64,000 nucleotides of DNA from Lawsonibacter hominis (GTDB lineage Bacteria; Bacillota; Clostridia; Oscillospirales; Oscillospiraceae), in contig NZ_JACOPP010000009.1 of the NCBI RefSeq assembly GCF_014287895.1, forward strand, positions 56,008-120,007. The letters are read 5' to 3'. Positions 1 through 7,404 of this stretch are shown here, piece after piece (positions within the stretch are counted from its first letter, which is position 1; each line of letters starts with the position of its first letter). The position numbers and the translations under genes are program-made. The notes beneath the pieces are model-generated. The model searched no databases. It was given only the letters and a program-made list of their open reading frames with translations, and was not told the origin of the DNA.

Positions 1-605
1 TCGCCCTCGTCGGCGTTGCAGCAGACGTATTTGATGCCGTCGGGACTGACCGCGTCGTGGGTGAACTGCCACTTCATGCCGGTGGGGAAGCCCGCGCCGC
101 CCCGGCCCCGGAGGCCGGAGGCCTTCACCGTGTCGATGACCTGCTGGGGCGGGATGCGCTCGGTGAGGATCCTGCCCAAGGCGGAATAGCCGTCCGCGCC
201 GATGTACTCGTCAATATTCTCCGGGTCGATGACGCCGCAGTTGCGCAGGGCGATACGCTGCTGGTGCTTGTAGAAGCGGGTCTCGGTCAGAGAGGTGGCG
301 GGGCCCTCGCCCTCGCCGCCGCGGTTGAGCAGGCGCTTGACGATGCGGCCCTTGACGATGTGCTCGGAGACGATCTCCTCCACGTCCTCCACGCTTACGT
401 GGGTGTAACAAGCACCCTCGGGATAGATGGTGACGATGGGGCCCAGCGCGCACAGGCCGAAACAGCCGGTGCGTACCACCTTGGCCTCCCGGTCCATGCC
501 CTGGGCGGCCAGCTGTTTTTCAAATTCCGCAATGATCTTGGGGCTCTGGGAGGAGGAGCAGCCGGTGCCGGTGCACACCAGGATGTGGGAACGGATCAGA
601 CTCAT
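1..605 (-). CDS. NuoF/HndC-like hydrogenase NAD(P)H-binding subunit (3' part outside window)
   Basis: Reading on the minus strand from ATG at 605, about 201 codons are present before the window edge. Residues 1-85 look like a thioredoxin-like [2Fe-2S] domain (CTGTGCSSS near the start, then GCFGLCALGP). This is followed by the start of the NuoF FMN/NADH domain, with SGLRGRGGAGFPTGMKW and then YVCCNADEG. In HndC and HydB proteins this subunit takes electrons from NAD(P)H and passes them by Fe-S clusters to the hydrogenase. It lies 12 nt downstream of the HndB-like gene and is the last gene of this operon visible here. The remaining FMN, 4Fe-4S and possible ferredoxin domains cannot be assessed. 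The family call is firm; the exact cofactor (NAD or NADP) is not shown. Confidence 0.9.
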   Translation of the reverse strand, partial: MSLIRSHILVCTGTGCSSSQSPKIIAEFEKQLAAQGMDREAKVVRTGCFGLCALGPIVTIYPEGACYTHVSVEDVEEIVSEHIVKGRIVKRLLNRGGEGEGPATSLTETRFYKHQQRIALRNCGVIDPENIDEYIGADGYSALGRILTERIPPQQVIDTVKASGLRGRGGAGFPTGMKWQFTHDAVSPDGIKYVCCNADEG

Positions 606-617
606 ATGACTGCCCCC

Positions 618-986
618 CTATTCCGCCGCGCCGATGGTGTAGTCCGTCACCACGCGGCCGTTGACCAGGTGCTCGCTGACGACGGCGGGCACCTTGTCCG
701 GGGACATCTTCACATAGGTGACCTTCTCCTGCCCCGGAACGTATACCTCCACGATGGGCTCCAGCCGGCACACGCCGATGCAGCCGGTCTGAGCCACGGT
801 GATGTTTTTCAGGTCGCGTTTTTCGATCTCTTCCAAAAAGGCGGTCAAAACGGGCCGCGCGCCCGCCGCGATGCCGCAGGTGGCCATGCCTACCACCACG
901 CGGATCTGGTCGCCGTCCGCGTCCCGCAGGTCCATCTGACGCTGCATCTTCTCGCGGATGGCCTGCAAATCTGCAAGGCTCTTCAT
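618..986 (-). CDS. Thioredoxin-like [2Fe-2S] ferredoxin, HndB-like hydrogenase subunit
   Basis: A 122-residue protein with an N-terminal helical segment and a thioredoxin-like ferredoxin fold. The cysteine motifs are MATCGIAAGA (Cys37) and QTGCIGVCRLEP (Cys69, Cys73). It matches the small (2Fe-2S) ferredoxin subunits found between NuoE-like and NuoF-like genes of NAD(P)-linked [FeFe] hydrogenases, where it relays electrons. Only three cysteines are visible, so the fourth cluster ligand is not obvious. It sits 27 nt after the GHKL ATPase and 12 nt before the NuoF-like gene, so all are probably one transcript. The assignment to the HndB group rests on context and length. Confidence 0.85.
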   Translation of the reverse strand: MKSLADLQAIREKMQRQMDLRDADGDQIRVVVGMATCGIAAGARPVLTAFLEEIEKRDLKNITVAQTGCIGVCRLEPIVEVYVPGQEKVTYVKMSPDKVPAVVSEHLVNGRVVTDYTIGAAE

Positions 987-1013
987 ACAGTTCTCTCCTT
1001 ATTTCATTTCCTT

Positions 1014-1586
1014 CTACGGTCGATCGCCGCTTGCGGTTCGCGGCTCGGGGGAGTGCAGCGCGGCCTCCTGCTCCCGGATATAATCCCGAACCCAGAGGGC
1101 CACCTCCGGCTGTGCCAGGGAGACCTGGGGCCCCAGCTGCTCCCGCAGCTCGGCGGTGTCCAGGCGAAAGCGGCGGCCGTGCGCTGCGCGGGTGTAGACG
1201 ATCTCCAGCACGGGCGCGCCCTGGATAAGCAGGGAGAGGGTATCTCCCATGTCGCCCGGTGGAGGGCAGTCGATATGCGCCGCGTTGAACACGGCCCGCA
1301 GCGTGGTGCCGGCCCCTTCCGTACTCGTGATTTCCACGCTGCCGCCGGTCTGCTCCGCCGCCATGCGCAGCAGGGGGATGCCCAGGCCCATCTTCCGGGT
1401 CGTACGGGTGGTGGTGAAGGGGTCGCTGACCTGCTCCAGCAGTGCGCGCGACATGCCGCAGCCGTCATCCGTCACCGTGAAGGCGATCTGTCCCGCCTCC
1501 TCCGTGAGCGTAAGGTCCAGATGTCTGGCCCCGGCGGTAATGGAGTTCTGGGCGATATCCAGGATGTGGAGGGAAAGGTCTTTCAT
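1014..1586 (-). CDS. GHKL-type ATP-binding protein within the hydrogenase operon
   Basis: A 190-residue protein with a histidine-kinase-like ATPase fold and no sensor or receiver domain. The N box is ILDIAQNSITAGA (residues 8-20), the G1 box DDGCGM (40-45) and the G2 box KMGLGIPLL (65-73). The C-terminal ~90 residues have no motif I recognise. Such stand-alone ATPases recur between NuoE-like and ferredoxin-like subunits of clostridial hydrogenase operons. The start overlaps the stop of the NuoE-like gene by 4 nt, so the two are translationally coupled. The role is unknown. A kinase or regulatory function in hydrogenase control is inference from fold and position. Confidence 0.85.
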   Translation of the reverse strand: MKDLSLHILDIAQNSITAGARHLDLTLTEEAGQIAFTVTDDGCGMSRALLEQVSDPFTTTRTTRKMGLGIPLLRMAAEQTGGSVEITSTEGAGTTLRAVFNAAHIDCPPPGDMGDTLSLLIQGAPVLEIVYTRAAHGRRFRLDTAELREQLGPQVSLAQPEVALWVRDYIREQEAALHSPEPRTASGDRP

Positions 1587-2077
1587 TTGTACATATCGAG
1601 GATCGGCCCCACCTGGTCCGGGGTAAGGCGGCCGTAGACGTCGTTGTTGATCATCATGACGGGGGCCAGGCCGCAGGCGCCCACACAGCGGCAGGAATCC
1701 AGCGAAAACTTGCCGTCGGCGGTGATCGCGCCGGGGGCGATGCCCAGCTTCTGCTCCACGGCGCTGAGAATGGCGGCGGCGCCCTTGACATAGCAGGCGG
1801 TGCCCAGACAGATGGAGATCTGATACTTTCCCTTGGGGTTCAGCGTGAACTGCGCGTAAAACGAGGCCACGCCGTATACCTCCGACAGGGGAATATCCAG
1901 CCCCTCCGCCACCATGACCTGGACCTCCTCCGGCAGGTATCCGAAGATCTCCTGCGCGGCCTGGAGGACTGGCATGGTCGCTCCGGGCTGCCCCTTGTGC
2001 GACGCGATGACCTGCCGCAGCCGTTCCTCCTGCTCGGGCGTGCCCCGATAGGGGACCACGGTTTTGCAGTTTGGCAT
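1583..2077 (-). CDS. NuoE/HndA-like [2Fe-2S] hydrogenase subunit
   Basis: A 164-residue protein of the NuoE (24-kDa) family, close to the usual length of 150-170. The helical N-terminal domain is followed by a thioredoxin-like [2Fe-2S] domain. The four ligands are Cys90 and Cys95 in ICLGTACYVKG and Cys131 and Cys135 in CRCVGACGLAP. In bifurcating hydrogenases this subunit pairs with the NuoF-like FMN subunit. It is the first gene of the operon that continues through the ATPase, HndB-like and HndC-like genes. A Rex-type operator and a promoter lie just upstream (2136-2190), consistent with control by the NADH/NAD+ ratio. Confidence 0.93.
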   Translation of the reverse strand: MPNCKTVVPYRGTPEQEERLRQVIASHKGQPGATMPVLQAAQEIFGYLPEEVQVMVAEGLDIPLSEVYGVASFYAQFTLNPKGKYQISICLGTACYVKGAAAILSAVEQKLGIAPGAITADGKFSLDSCRCVGACGLAPVMMINNDVYGRLTPDQVGPILDMYK

Positions 2078-2135
2078 GAATGTGTCCCTTCCCTTCTGAA
2101 ATGATGAGTTTAAAATGTGGTCTGCAATTCTGTTA

Positions 2136-2153
2136 TTGTTAAACGATTAACGA
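2136..2153. promoter_or_regulatory. Rex-type redox operator
   Basis: The sequence TTGTTAAACGATTAACGA matches the Rex consensus TTGTTAA-N4-TTAACAA at all but one arm position. It lies about 60 nt upstream of the NuoE-like start and just downstream of the predicted -10 element of the minus-strand promoter. That position suits repression by roadblock. The Rex gene is not in this window. Confidence 0.75.
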
Positions 2154-2161
2154 TTATTAGA

Positions 2162-2190
2162 AGCTTACCATAAAGTAAGTAGCTTGTAAA
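2162..2190 (-). promoter_or_regulatory. Predicted sigma-A promoter of the hydrogenase subunit operon
   Basis: On the minus strand TTTACA (2190-2185) and TAAGCT (2167-2162) are separated by 17 nt. The -35 is good and the -10 is weak. The start would fall at about 2155, directly against the Rex-type operator. Confidence 0.45.
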
Positions 2191-2192
2191 GA

Positions 2193-2909
2193 CTAAAATG
2201 GCAGATCGCCCCGAAGATATTCCAAAACGGCGTGGGTCGTCGCCTCAGGCAGGTCCATGGCATGCTCCGCCGTCCATACCTGGTCCAGACTGTGCGCGTC
2301 GGAGGAAGTGATGAGGCGGACGCCGGTCAAGTCGCTCCGCTGCCGGAATTCCGGGGAGCAGCGGGGGGATACCTCCGCCAGAGAAAAACCGAGGGACGGC
2401 TCCCACAGACCCAGCACCGAAAGAAGCGAGAAGCTGGCGCGGTCAATGTGGGCGGGATAAGCCACGCCGCCGAAGCGGGCCGCCAGCGCCCCCGCCTCGC
2501 CCACGCCGATGTCGGCGGCGGCGAGGAGCATGGCGCGCTCCTCCCCCAATACCAGGTCCCATTCATCCATATAGTACTGATGGCCGAAGAGCTCCGGCCT
2601 GTTTTTCAGCGGGGGCAGGCGGCGGGCCACCTGCCGGGAGAATCCCTCGGCCGCTTGGACCGTGGGGAAGAGGCAGATCATATGGATCTCTTCCCGGGTA
2701 CACAGCTCCATGCCCGCCAGTGCCAGCAGGCCGTTGCGCTGCGCCGCCCGGCAGAAGGCGGCGCAGTTACCGGCGGTGTTGTGGTCGGTGAGGGCGACCA
2801 CGTCCAGGCCGGCCAGGGCGCACATGGCGGCCAGGTCGGCGGGGGTCATGTCGTCGCTCCCGCAGGGCGAAAGGCAGGAGTGCAGATGCAGGTCATAGTA
2901 GAGTTTCAA
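2193..2909 (-). CDS. PHP-domain metal-dependent phosphoesterase
   Basis: A 238-residue PHP protein. Metal-ligand motifs are YYDLHLHSCLSPCG at residues 4-17 and VALTDHNT near residue 38, with later histidines in YPAHIDRAS and SSDAHSLDQV. These are the four PHP motifs of small phosphoesterases of the YciV/TrpH type. The substrate is not shown; RNA oligonucleotides or nucleoside phosphates are usual in the family. It follows the DRTGG gene by 38 nt on the same strand and belongs with the hydrogenase-associated group, where PHP, DRTGG and GHKL genes co-occur. That association is known from context only. Confidence 0.88.
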   Translation of the reverse strand: MKLYYDLHLHSCLSPCGSDDMTPADLAAMCALAGLDVVALTDHNTAGNCAAFCRAAQRNGLLALAGMELCTREEIHMICLFPTVQAAEGFSRQVARRLPPLKNRPELFGHQYYMDEWDLVLGEERAMLLAAADIGVGEAGALAARFGGVAYPAHIDRASFSLLSVLGLWEPSLGFSLAEVSPRCSPEFRQRSDLTGVRLITSSDAHSLDQVWTAEHAMDLPEATTHAVLEYLRGDLPF

Positions 2910-2947
2910 GGGCGGACACCTCCCGAATCACAGACGGGCGTGGCCCG

Positions 2948-3280
2948 CTAAAGTCCAAGCGACCGGCCCAGGGCGCAGGCGGCGGCATAGGTGGGCAGGG
3001 CGGTGCCCAGCAGGTTGACGCCCTTTTCCCGGGCGCGGCGGAGCAGGTCCGGATCGGGTTGGACGCCTTCGGTGAGCACCACACAGGCCGCGTCGGCCAT
3101 CAGGGCTACGGCGGCCACGTTTTGATTGGACATGATGGTCAGCCAGGCCGAACCCGCCTCTGCCCGGCCCATGACCCAGGAGAGCAGGTCGCCGGCGTAG
3201 CCGCCGGACACCTCCCGCTCCGGCTCGGCCAGATGGAATTCCGTCAGGGAAAGCATTTCTTTCAATGTCTGTACCGTCAT
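2948..3280 (-). CDS. DRTGG-domain protein (first copy)
   Basis: A 110-residue single-domain protein resembling the DRTGG domain, a small alpha/beta fold found as a regulatory module beside CBS domains and in phosphotransacetylase-like proteins. The core runs from VSGGYAGDLLSWVMGRAEAG through SNQNVAAVALMADAACVVLTEG to the C-terminal GVNLLGTALPTYAAACALG. A second, more divergent copy lies at 6801-7157. It is first in a two-gene unit with the PHP gene. Ligand and partner are unknown. A nucleotide-sensing role in the hydrogenase module is inference. Confidence 0.75.
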   Translation of the reverse strand: MTVQTLKEMLSLTEFHLAEPEREVSGGYAGDLLSWVMGRAEAGSAWLTIMSNQNVAAVALMADAACVVLTEGVQPDPDLLRRAREKGVNLLGTALPTYAAACALGRSLGL

Positions 3281-3387
3281 GGGGACGCCTCCTTGTTTGT
3301 CAACAGAATCGAACGGAAAACGTAAGCGGCGGTTGGTTGCACTCGCTGCGCCGCAAGGGTATACTGTGAAAAAGAGGTGTGAAAAGT

Positions 3388-3855
3388 ATGAATGATAGGA
3401 ATGAGACGCTTGCTTCCAATCTGCGGGATCTGAGAAGCTGGAACAAACTCACGCTGGAACAGGTGGCCGAGCGCATCGGCGTGACCCGTCAGGCGGTGGC
3501 CAAGTGGGAGAGCGGGGAACGCGCTCCCGATCTGAACAACTGCGCCGCCCTGGCGGAGCTGTACCATGTGACCCTGGACGACCTGGTGCGCCACGACCGC
3601 GCGAAGACCGGCGTTGGAGTGCCGCCCAAGGGAAAGCACATGTTTGGCCTGGTGACCGTGGGGGAGCGGGGACAGATCGTCATCCCCAAGCGCGCCCGGG
3701 AGATCTTTGGCATCCGGCCGGGGGATCAGCTGATGCTGCTTGGAGATGAGGGAAGGGAGAACCGGGGCCTGGCCCTGGTGGACCCCAAGGTGTTCCTGGC
3801 CAATGTGGAGGCGCTGGAGCGCGCCTTCCGGCGGAAGGGCGGCGAGGAAGCGTGA
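3388..3855 (+). CDS. XRE-type HTH regulator fused to an AbrB/SpoVT domain
   Basis: A 155-residue protein. Residues 5-65 form a Cro/CI-type HTH (LTLEQVAERIGVTRQAVAKWESGERAPDL). Residues 85-120 form a swapped-hairpin AbrB domain (VTVGERGQIVIPKRAREIFGIRPGDQLMLLG). The start at 3388 is chosen because AAAGAGGTG sits 8 nt upstream; a GTG at 3379 overlaps that site. It overlaps the acyltransferase start by 4 nt, so it probably co-regulates it. This two-domain arrangement is a known regulator type in Clostridia. Target sites were not identified. The pair interrupts an otherwise minus-strand hydrogenase region. Confidence 0.88.
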   Translation: MNDRNETLASNLRDLRSWNKLTLEQVAERIGVTRQAVAKWESGERAPDLNNCAALAELYHVTLDDLVRHDRAKTGVGVPPKGKHMFGLVTVGERGQIVIPKRAREIFGIRPGDQLMLLGDEGRENRGLALVDPKVFLANVEALERAFRRKGGEEA

Positions 3856-4925
3856 GGCGGATTTGGCTGGATAACCTGCGCTGGGTCATCATTCTGCTGG
3901 TGGTGCTCCATCACCTGGTTTGCTTTTTCAACAGCGCGGGGGTGCCGATGAATGTGAACGCCCCCGGCATTCCCGCTCTGGACGCCATCGCCTACTTCTG
4001 TTATCCGTGGTTTATGCCCTGTATGTTTCTGCTGGCCGGGATCAGCGCCCGGTATGCCCTGGAAGAGCAGAGCACGGGGCGGTTTCTGGCGGCGCGGGTG
4101 CGCAAACTGCTGATCCCCTTTGCGGCGGGGGTGGTCCTGCTGGGGATACCGCTGGTCAGCTTCGCCTTCGCCGTCAAGGGAGGCTCGGTGGGCGAGATGA
4201 TCGCCTATTTCCCCTCGCCCGCCATTGCGCTGTTCTTTCTGGCCCTCATGGGCATGGGGCCGCAGTGGTTCCTGCTGGCGCTGTTTCTCGTCACCCTGCT
4301 GCTGCTGCCCTTGCGCAGGCTGGACCGGAGCGGCCGGTTCTACGATCTGTGCGGCCGGGCGGGCATGCCCGTACTGCTGGGCCTTTGGCTCCTGTTCTGG
4401 GCCGGTTCCCAGGTGCTGAACGCCACCAACCGCTATCTGCTCTACTTCGTACTGTTTTTGGCGGGGTACTTCCTCTTCGCACACGACGAGGTGACGCAGC
4501 GGCTCCAGCGATTTCATCTGCCCCTGCTGGGGGCGTCCGGGGCGCTGCTGGTCTGGGTGCTGGCGCGGTGGTTCGGCAAAAGCTTTGCCGACGCTGCCTT
4601 TGTGGAAGACCCGGTTACCACCCTGTTTGGCTGGTGCATGACACTGGCCGCCGTGGGCTGCGCGCGGGCCTGGGGGGATCGGGAGAACCGCCTGACCCGA
4701 TACATAAGCGCCCGGGGGTTCGCCCTCTATCAGTTCCACTATCTGGTCCTGACGGTGTGTACCTGGGGGGTGACCAGCTGGCTGAATCTGCCCGCCGGTT
4801 GGAACTATCTGCTCTGCCTGGGGCTCACCCTGGCCATCTGCCTGGGGCTGTATGAGCTCGTTTCCCGCGTACCGGTGCTGGGAGACCTGTTTGCGCTGCG
4901 CCGGAAAGGAAAAGGAGGGCGGTAG
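3852..4925 (+). CDS. Membrane acyltransferase, acyltransferase-3 family
   Basis: A 357-residue integral membrane protein with about ten hydrophobic segments. It opens with the typical IWLDNLRWVIILLVVLHHL, containing the conserved catalytic-region histidines, followed by PCMFLLAGISARYAL. These match acyltransferase-3 (OafA/YrhL-like) enzymes that acylate sugars or other surface molecules; the acceptor is unknown. The GTG start overlaps the preceding regulator stop (GTGA). A strong convergent terminator at 4986-5029 follows. Length is normal and there is no sign of truncation. Confidence 0.87.
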   Translation: MRRIWLDNLRWVIILLVVLHHLVCFFNSAGVPMNVNAPGIPALDAIAYFCYPWFMPCMFLLAGISARYALEEQSTGRFLAARVRKLLIPFAAGVVLLGIPLVSFAFAVKGGSVGEMIAYFPSPAIALFFLALMGMGPQWFLLALFLVTLLLLPLRRLDRSGRFYDLCGRAGMPVLLGLWLLFWAGSQVLNATNRYLLYFVLFLAGYFLFAHDEVTQRLQRFHLPLLGASGALLVWVLARWFGKSFADAAFVEDPVTTLFGWCMTLAAVGCARAWGDRENRLTRYISARGFALYQFHYLVLTVCTWGVTSWLNLPAGWNYLLCLGLTLAICLGLYELVSRVPVLGDLFALRRKGKGGR

Positions 4926-4985
4926 CGGCCTGCCGGCGCCGCCCGCGCAGCATCATGGCCGGAAGCCCCCGTCCGGAAAAACGAA

Positions 4986-5029
4986 AACACGGCCGCCGCA
5001 AGACCCATGCTTCTTGCGGCGGCCGTGTT
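4986..5029. terminator. Bidirectional terminator between acyltransferase and hydrogenase-like gene
   Basis: An 18-bp perfect stem (4986-5003 with 5012-5029) around an 8-nt loop, rich in CGGCCGCCGC. AACAC and GTGTT ends give short A/T tracts on either side. The right arm reaches the stop codon of the minus-strand gene ending at 5029. Confidence 0.8.
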
Positions 5030-6354
5030 CAGTCGTGATGTAAGGGCTGCTGGCGGCGGAAGGGAGCGGGCAGGTACTCATCTGCCCCGCCTTCTCCGGC
5101 CATATCCCGCATCCGGGCCCGTACTTTGAAGATGCAGTCGTCCTCAGAGGCACGGCCCAGCACCACATCCTCCGCAAAGGCATGGCAGGAAGGGGCCCCG
5201 CAGGAGCCGCAGTGGAGGCCGGGCAGGTGGGATTCCAGCGCCTGGATGCGCAGCTGCTTGGCCATGGCCGCCTCCCGATCCTCGTCCAGCAGGAAGGCGG
5301 GCAGGTATTGCAGCTGCTTGTCCCGCCGCACGATCTCCTGCGCCGGCCCCTGGAGGGTGAAGCTGCTGCGCGTTTCCGGCAGGCCCTTCATCAGGCCGCG
5401 CAGGCGCATTTTTGCAGCGTAAGGATTTTCCACATTGAAGCAGCCGCCCACACAGCCTTGCGTGCAGGCGGAAAGCTCCAGAAAATCCGCCTCGGGCAGG
5501 CGGCCGTCTTCGATCTCCTCCAGCATGCGGATGACGTTTTCGATCCCGTCCACCGCCACGCAGCCCTCGCTGGCGCGGGCCGCGCTCTCTCCGCCGCAGG
5601 CCGCCCAGCTCAGGCCCAGGGCGCCCGCAGTGGAGTGGGGCTCCACCCGTTCCAGCTCCCGCATGGGGGTCAGCAGGCGCAGGTATACGTCCCGGACGGC
5701 GAAGGCTCCGTCCAGCACCGGTTCCCGCAGTCCCTGGGAGACCCGGGCGGCGGTAACCTTGGACGAACAGGGCACGATGGCGAATACGCCGATCTGCTCC
5801 GGCGCAAGGCCGGTCTCGGCCTCCGCCTCCCGCCGGGCCAGGATAGCGGCCAGTTCCATCGGCAGGATGGTGCAGGCCACATGGTCGATGAGCTTTGGGA
5901 AGCGCATGCGGATCAGCCGCATCACGGTGGGGCAGGAGGAGGAGATTTGGGGCGTTACCGCCGGACGCCCCCGGCGCAGGACGCATTCATGCTCAAAGGC
6001 CGAGATCAGCTCGGCCGCACGGGCCACCTCCCAAACCTTGTGAAAGCCGATCTTCAAAAGGCCGTTCAGAACGATGTCCACATCGTCCAGGTGCTGGAAC
6101 TGTGTGTAAAGCGCGGGCTCGGGCAGCGCCACGCAGTAAGAAAACTCCTTCAGCCGCTCCAGAGCGTCGCCCACGGACTTGATGGCCTTGTGGGGACACA
6201 CGCGGATACAATTGCCGCAGTCGATGCAGCGGTCGGGCAGAATGGTGGCCTTGCGCCCGCGCACACGGATCGCCTCCGTGGGGCAGCACTTGATGCAGGA
6301 GGTGCAGCCCCGGCAGCGCCTGTCATCCAGGACTACGGAATGCCTCATGCTCAT
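5029..6354 (-). CDS. Sensory-type [FeFe]-hydrogenase-like iron-sulfur protein
   Basis: A 441-residue protein. Residues 8-58 hold two [4Fe-4S] ferredoxin motifs (CRGCTSCIKCCP, CIDCGNCIRVCP). The middle has the H-cluster fold: L1 motif SSSCPTV (Cys141), L2 motif VPCSSK (Cys196, Lys199) and L3 motif ELSACTQGCVGG (Cys297, Cys301). The proton-shuttling cysteine of catalytic enzymes (TSCCP) is Ser140 here. Residues 380-410 carry an extra cluster motif CGSCGAPSC. Retained ligands with a lost shuttle residue fit putative sensory or non-bifurcating [FeFe] hydrogenases rather than a fast H2 producer. It is last in a unit with an RsbW-like ATPase and a DRTGG protein. Confidence 0.85.
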   Translation of the reverse strand: MSMRHSVVLDDRRCRGCTSCIKCCPTEAIRVRGRKATILPDRCIDCGNCIRVCPHKAIKSVGDALERLKEFSYCVALPEPALYTQFQHLDDVDIVLNGLLKIGFHKVWEVARAAELISAFEHECVLRRGRPAVTPQISSSCPTVMRLIRMRFPKLIDHVACTILPMELAAILARREAEAETGLAPEQIGVFAIVPCSSKVTAARVSQGLREPVLDGAFAVRDVYLRLLTPMRELERVEPHSTAGALGLSWAACGGESAARASEGCVAVDGIENVIRMLEEIEDGRLPEADFLELSACTQGCVGGCFNVENPYAAKMRLRGLMKGLPETRSSFTLQGPAQEIVRRDKQLQYLPAFLLDEDREAAMAKQLRIQALESHLPGLHCGSCGAPSCHAFAEDVVLGRASEDDCIFKVRARMRDMAGEGGADEYLPAPFRRQQPLHHD

Positions 6355-6388
6355 GGGGCCCTCTCACCTCCTTTGGCTGGATGATTCC

Positions 6389-6814
6389 TCACTGGGGAAT
6401 TTTGATCACGACGGTGACCACAGTGCCCTTGCCTACCTCGGTTTCAATGGTCATCTCATCGGAATAACGCTTCATGTTGGGCAGGCCCATGCCCGCGCCA
6501 AAGCCCAGCTCCCGGGCGGTGGGGCCTGCGGTGGAGTAGCCCTCCTGCATGGCCTGCTCCACATCGGGGATACCGGGACCGGTGTCGGTCATACGCAGGA
6601 CGATGCGGTCCATGTCCACCTCGACCTCCGCCTCGCCGCCGTCGGCGTGGATGACCATGTTGATCTCGCCCTCGTACATGCAGATCGAGGCGCGGCGGAT
6701 CACATCCTGGGGCAGGCCCAGCTTCTTCAGGGTGAGCTTCATCTTGCTGGAGGCCTCGCCGGCCTCGATCATGTCGCCGCCCTCCACAGGGTAGACCAGC
6801 TTAATTGTCTCCAT
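6389..6814 (-). CDS. RsbW/SpoIIAB-like ATP-binding protein (anti-sigma-factor kinase fold)
   Basis: A 141-residue protein of the serine-kinase/anti-sigma GHKL group. The N box is ASICMYEGEINMVIHA (42-57), the G1 motif MTDTGPGIPD (75-84) and the glycine-rich lid ELGFGAGMGLPNMKR (102-116). Family members phosphorylate an anti-sigma antagonist or act as simple ATPases. No sigma factor or STAS antagonist gene is nearby. The start lies 14 nt inside the end of the upstream DRTGG gene, and the hydrogenase-like gene follows after 34 nt, so the three are one operon. A partner in H2 or redox signalling is inferred. Confidence 0.87.
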   Translation of the reverse strand: METIKLVYPVEGGDMIEAGEASSKMKLTLKKLGLPQDVIRRASICMYEGEINMVIHADGGEAEVEVDMDRIVLRMTDTGPGIPDVEQAMQEGYSTAGPTARELGFGAGMGLPNMKRYSDEMTIETEVGKGTVVTVVIKIPQ

Positions 6815-7157
6815 CGCAGTTTCCTCGCAATCCTTTGGAATATAACAGGCCGCAGGCCTCGTACATACGCTTGGGACAGGTCATCACAACGATATCCCGC
6901 TCTTCCGCCAGGTGCAGGATGTCCATACCGGGCATCTTTCCGCGGACGAAGACCACGCACTTCATCTCCACCATATCCGCGGTGCGGATCACCTGCGGAT
7001 TGACCAGGCCCGTGAGCAGCAGCGCCTGGTTTTTGACAAACGCAAGCACGTCGCTCATAAAATCGCTGCCGCAGGCGGAAAAGACCTCCCGGTCCAGCTT
7101 GTCCTCACCCCACAATACCGTGGCGTTCAGGATCCCTTTGATCTCGGCAAGCCGCAT
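6801..7157 (-). CDS. DRTGG-domain protein (second copy)
   Basis: A 118-residue single-domain protein from ATG at 7157, preceded by GAGGGGGAC at good spacing. An in-frame ATG at 7175 would place that site inside the gene. It opens MRLAEIKGILNATVL and contains FSACGSDFMSDVLAFVKNQALLLTG, typical of stand-alone DRTGG proteins beside [FeFe]-hydrogenase genes. The C-terminal part IVVMTCPKRMYEACGLLYSKG resembles that of the 110-residue copy at 2948-3280 in layout but is divergent. It is first in the operon with the RsbW-like ATPase and the hydrogenase-like protein. The ligand is unknown. Confidence 0.82.
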   Translation of the reverse strand: MRLAEIKGILNATVLWGEDKLDREVFSACGSDFMSDVLAFVKNQALLLTGLVNPQVIRTADMVEMKCVVFVRGKMPGMDILHLAEERDIVVMTCPKRMYEACGLLYSKGLRGNCDGDN

Positions 7158-7203
7158 AGGCTTTGTCCCCCTCATGATAAATCAAGCTTCTATATACGCC
7201 GAC

Positions 7204-7233
7204 ATTGTACCACAGATTCAGGGGATATGCCAA
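7204..7233 (-). promoter_or_regulatory. Predicted promoter of the DRTGG/ATPase/hydrogenase-like operon
   Basis: On the minus strand TTGGCA (7233-7228) and TACAAT (7209-7204) are 18 nt apart. Initiation near 7197 gives a leader of about 40 nt to the start at 7157. No Rex box is visible here, unlike the hydrogenase subunit operon. Confidence 0.5.
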
Positions 7234-7296
7234 GGCTTCGTTCAAATATTCACAAACTTTTCCTGGTGAACGGCACAGTTTTGGATATTCCCAGCA

Positions 7297-7326
7297 TTGA
7301 CATGACACACGGCAATCCGATATAAT
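7297..7326 (+). promoter_or_regulatory. Consensus sigma-A promoter of serCA
   Basis: A perfect TTGACA (7297-7302) and perfect TATAAT (7321-7326) with an 18-nt spacer. The leader to serC is about 70 nt and shows no T-box or riboswitch features, so this looks like a strong promoter with no visible attenuation. Confidence 0.85.
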
Positions 7327-7404
7327 CAACTTTATCAAGGTAAAGCGGTGGAATCCCGCCCGCCGCGCCTGAAATTTGGAAGGAAATCGAGGAGGCCATC
7401 TATC

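Noticed and set aside
7327..7404. T-box or serine-responsive leader before serCA
   Set aside because: The leader is only ~70 nt and lacks the T-box sequence and specifier stem.
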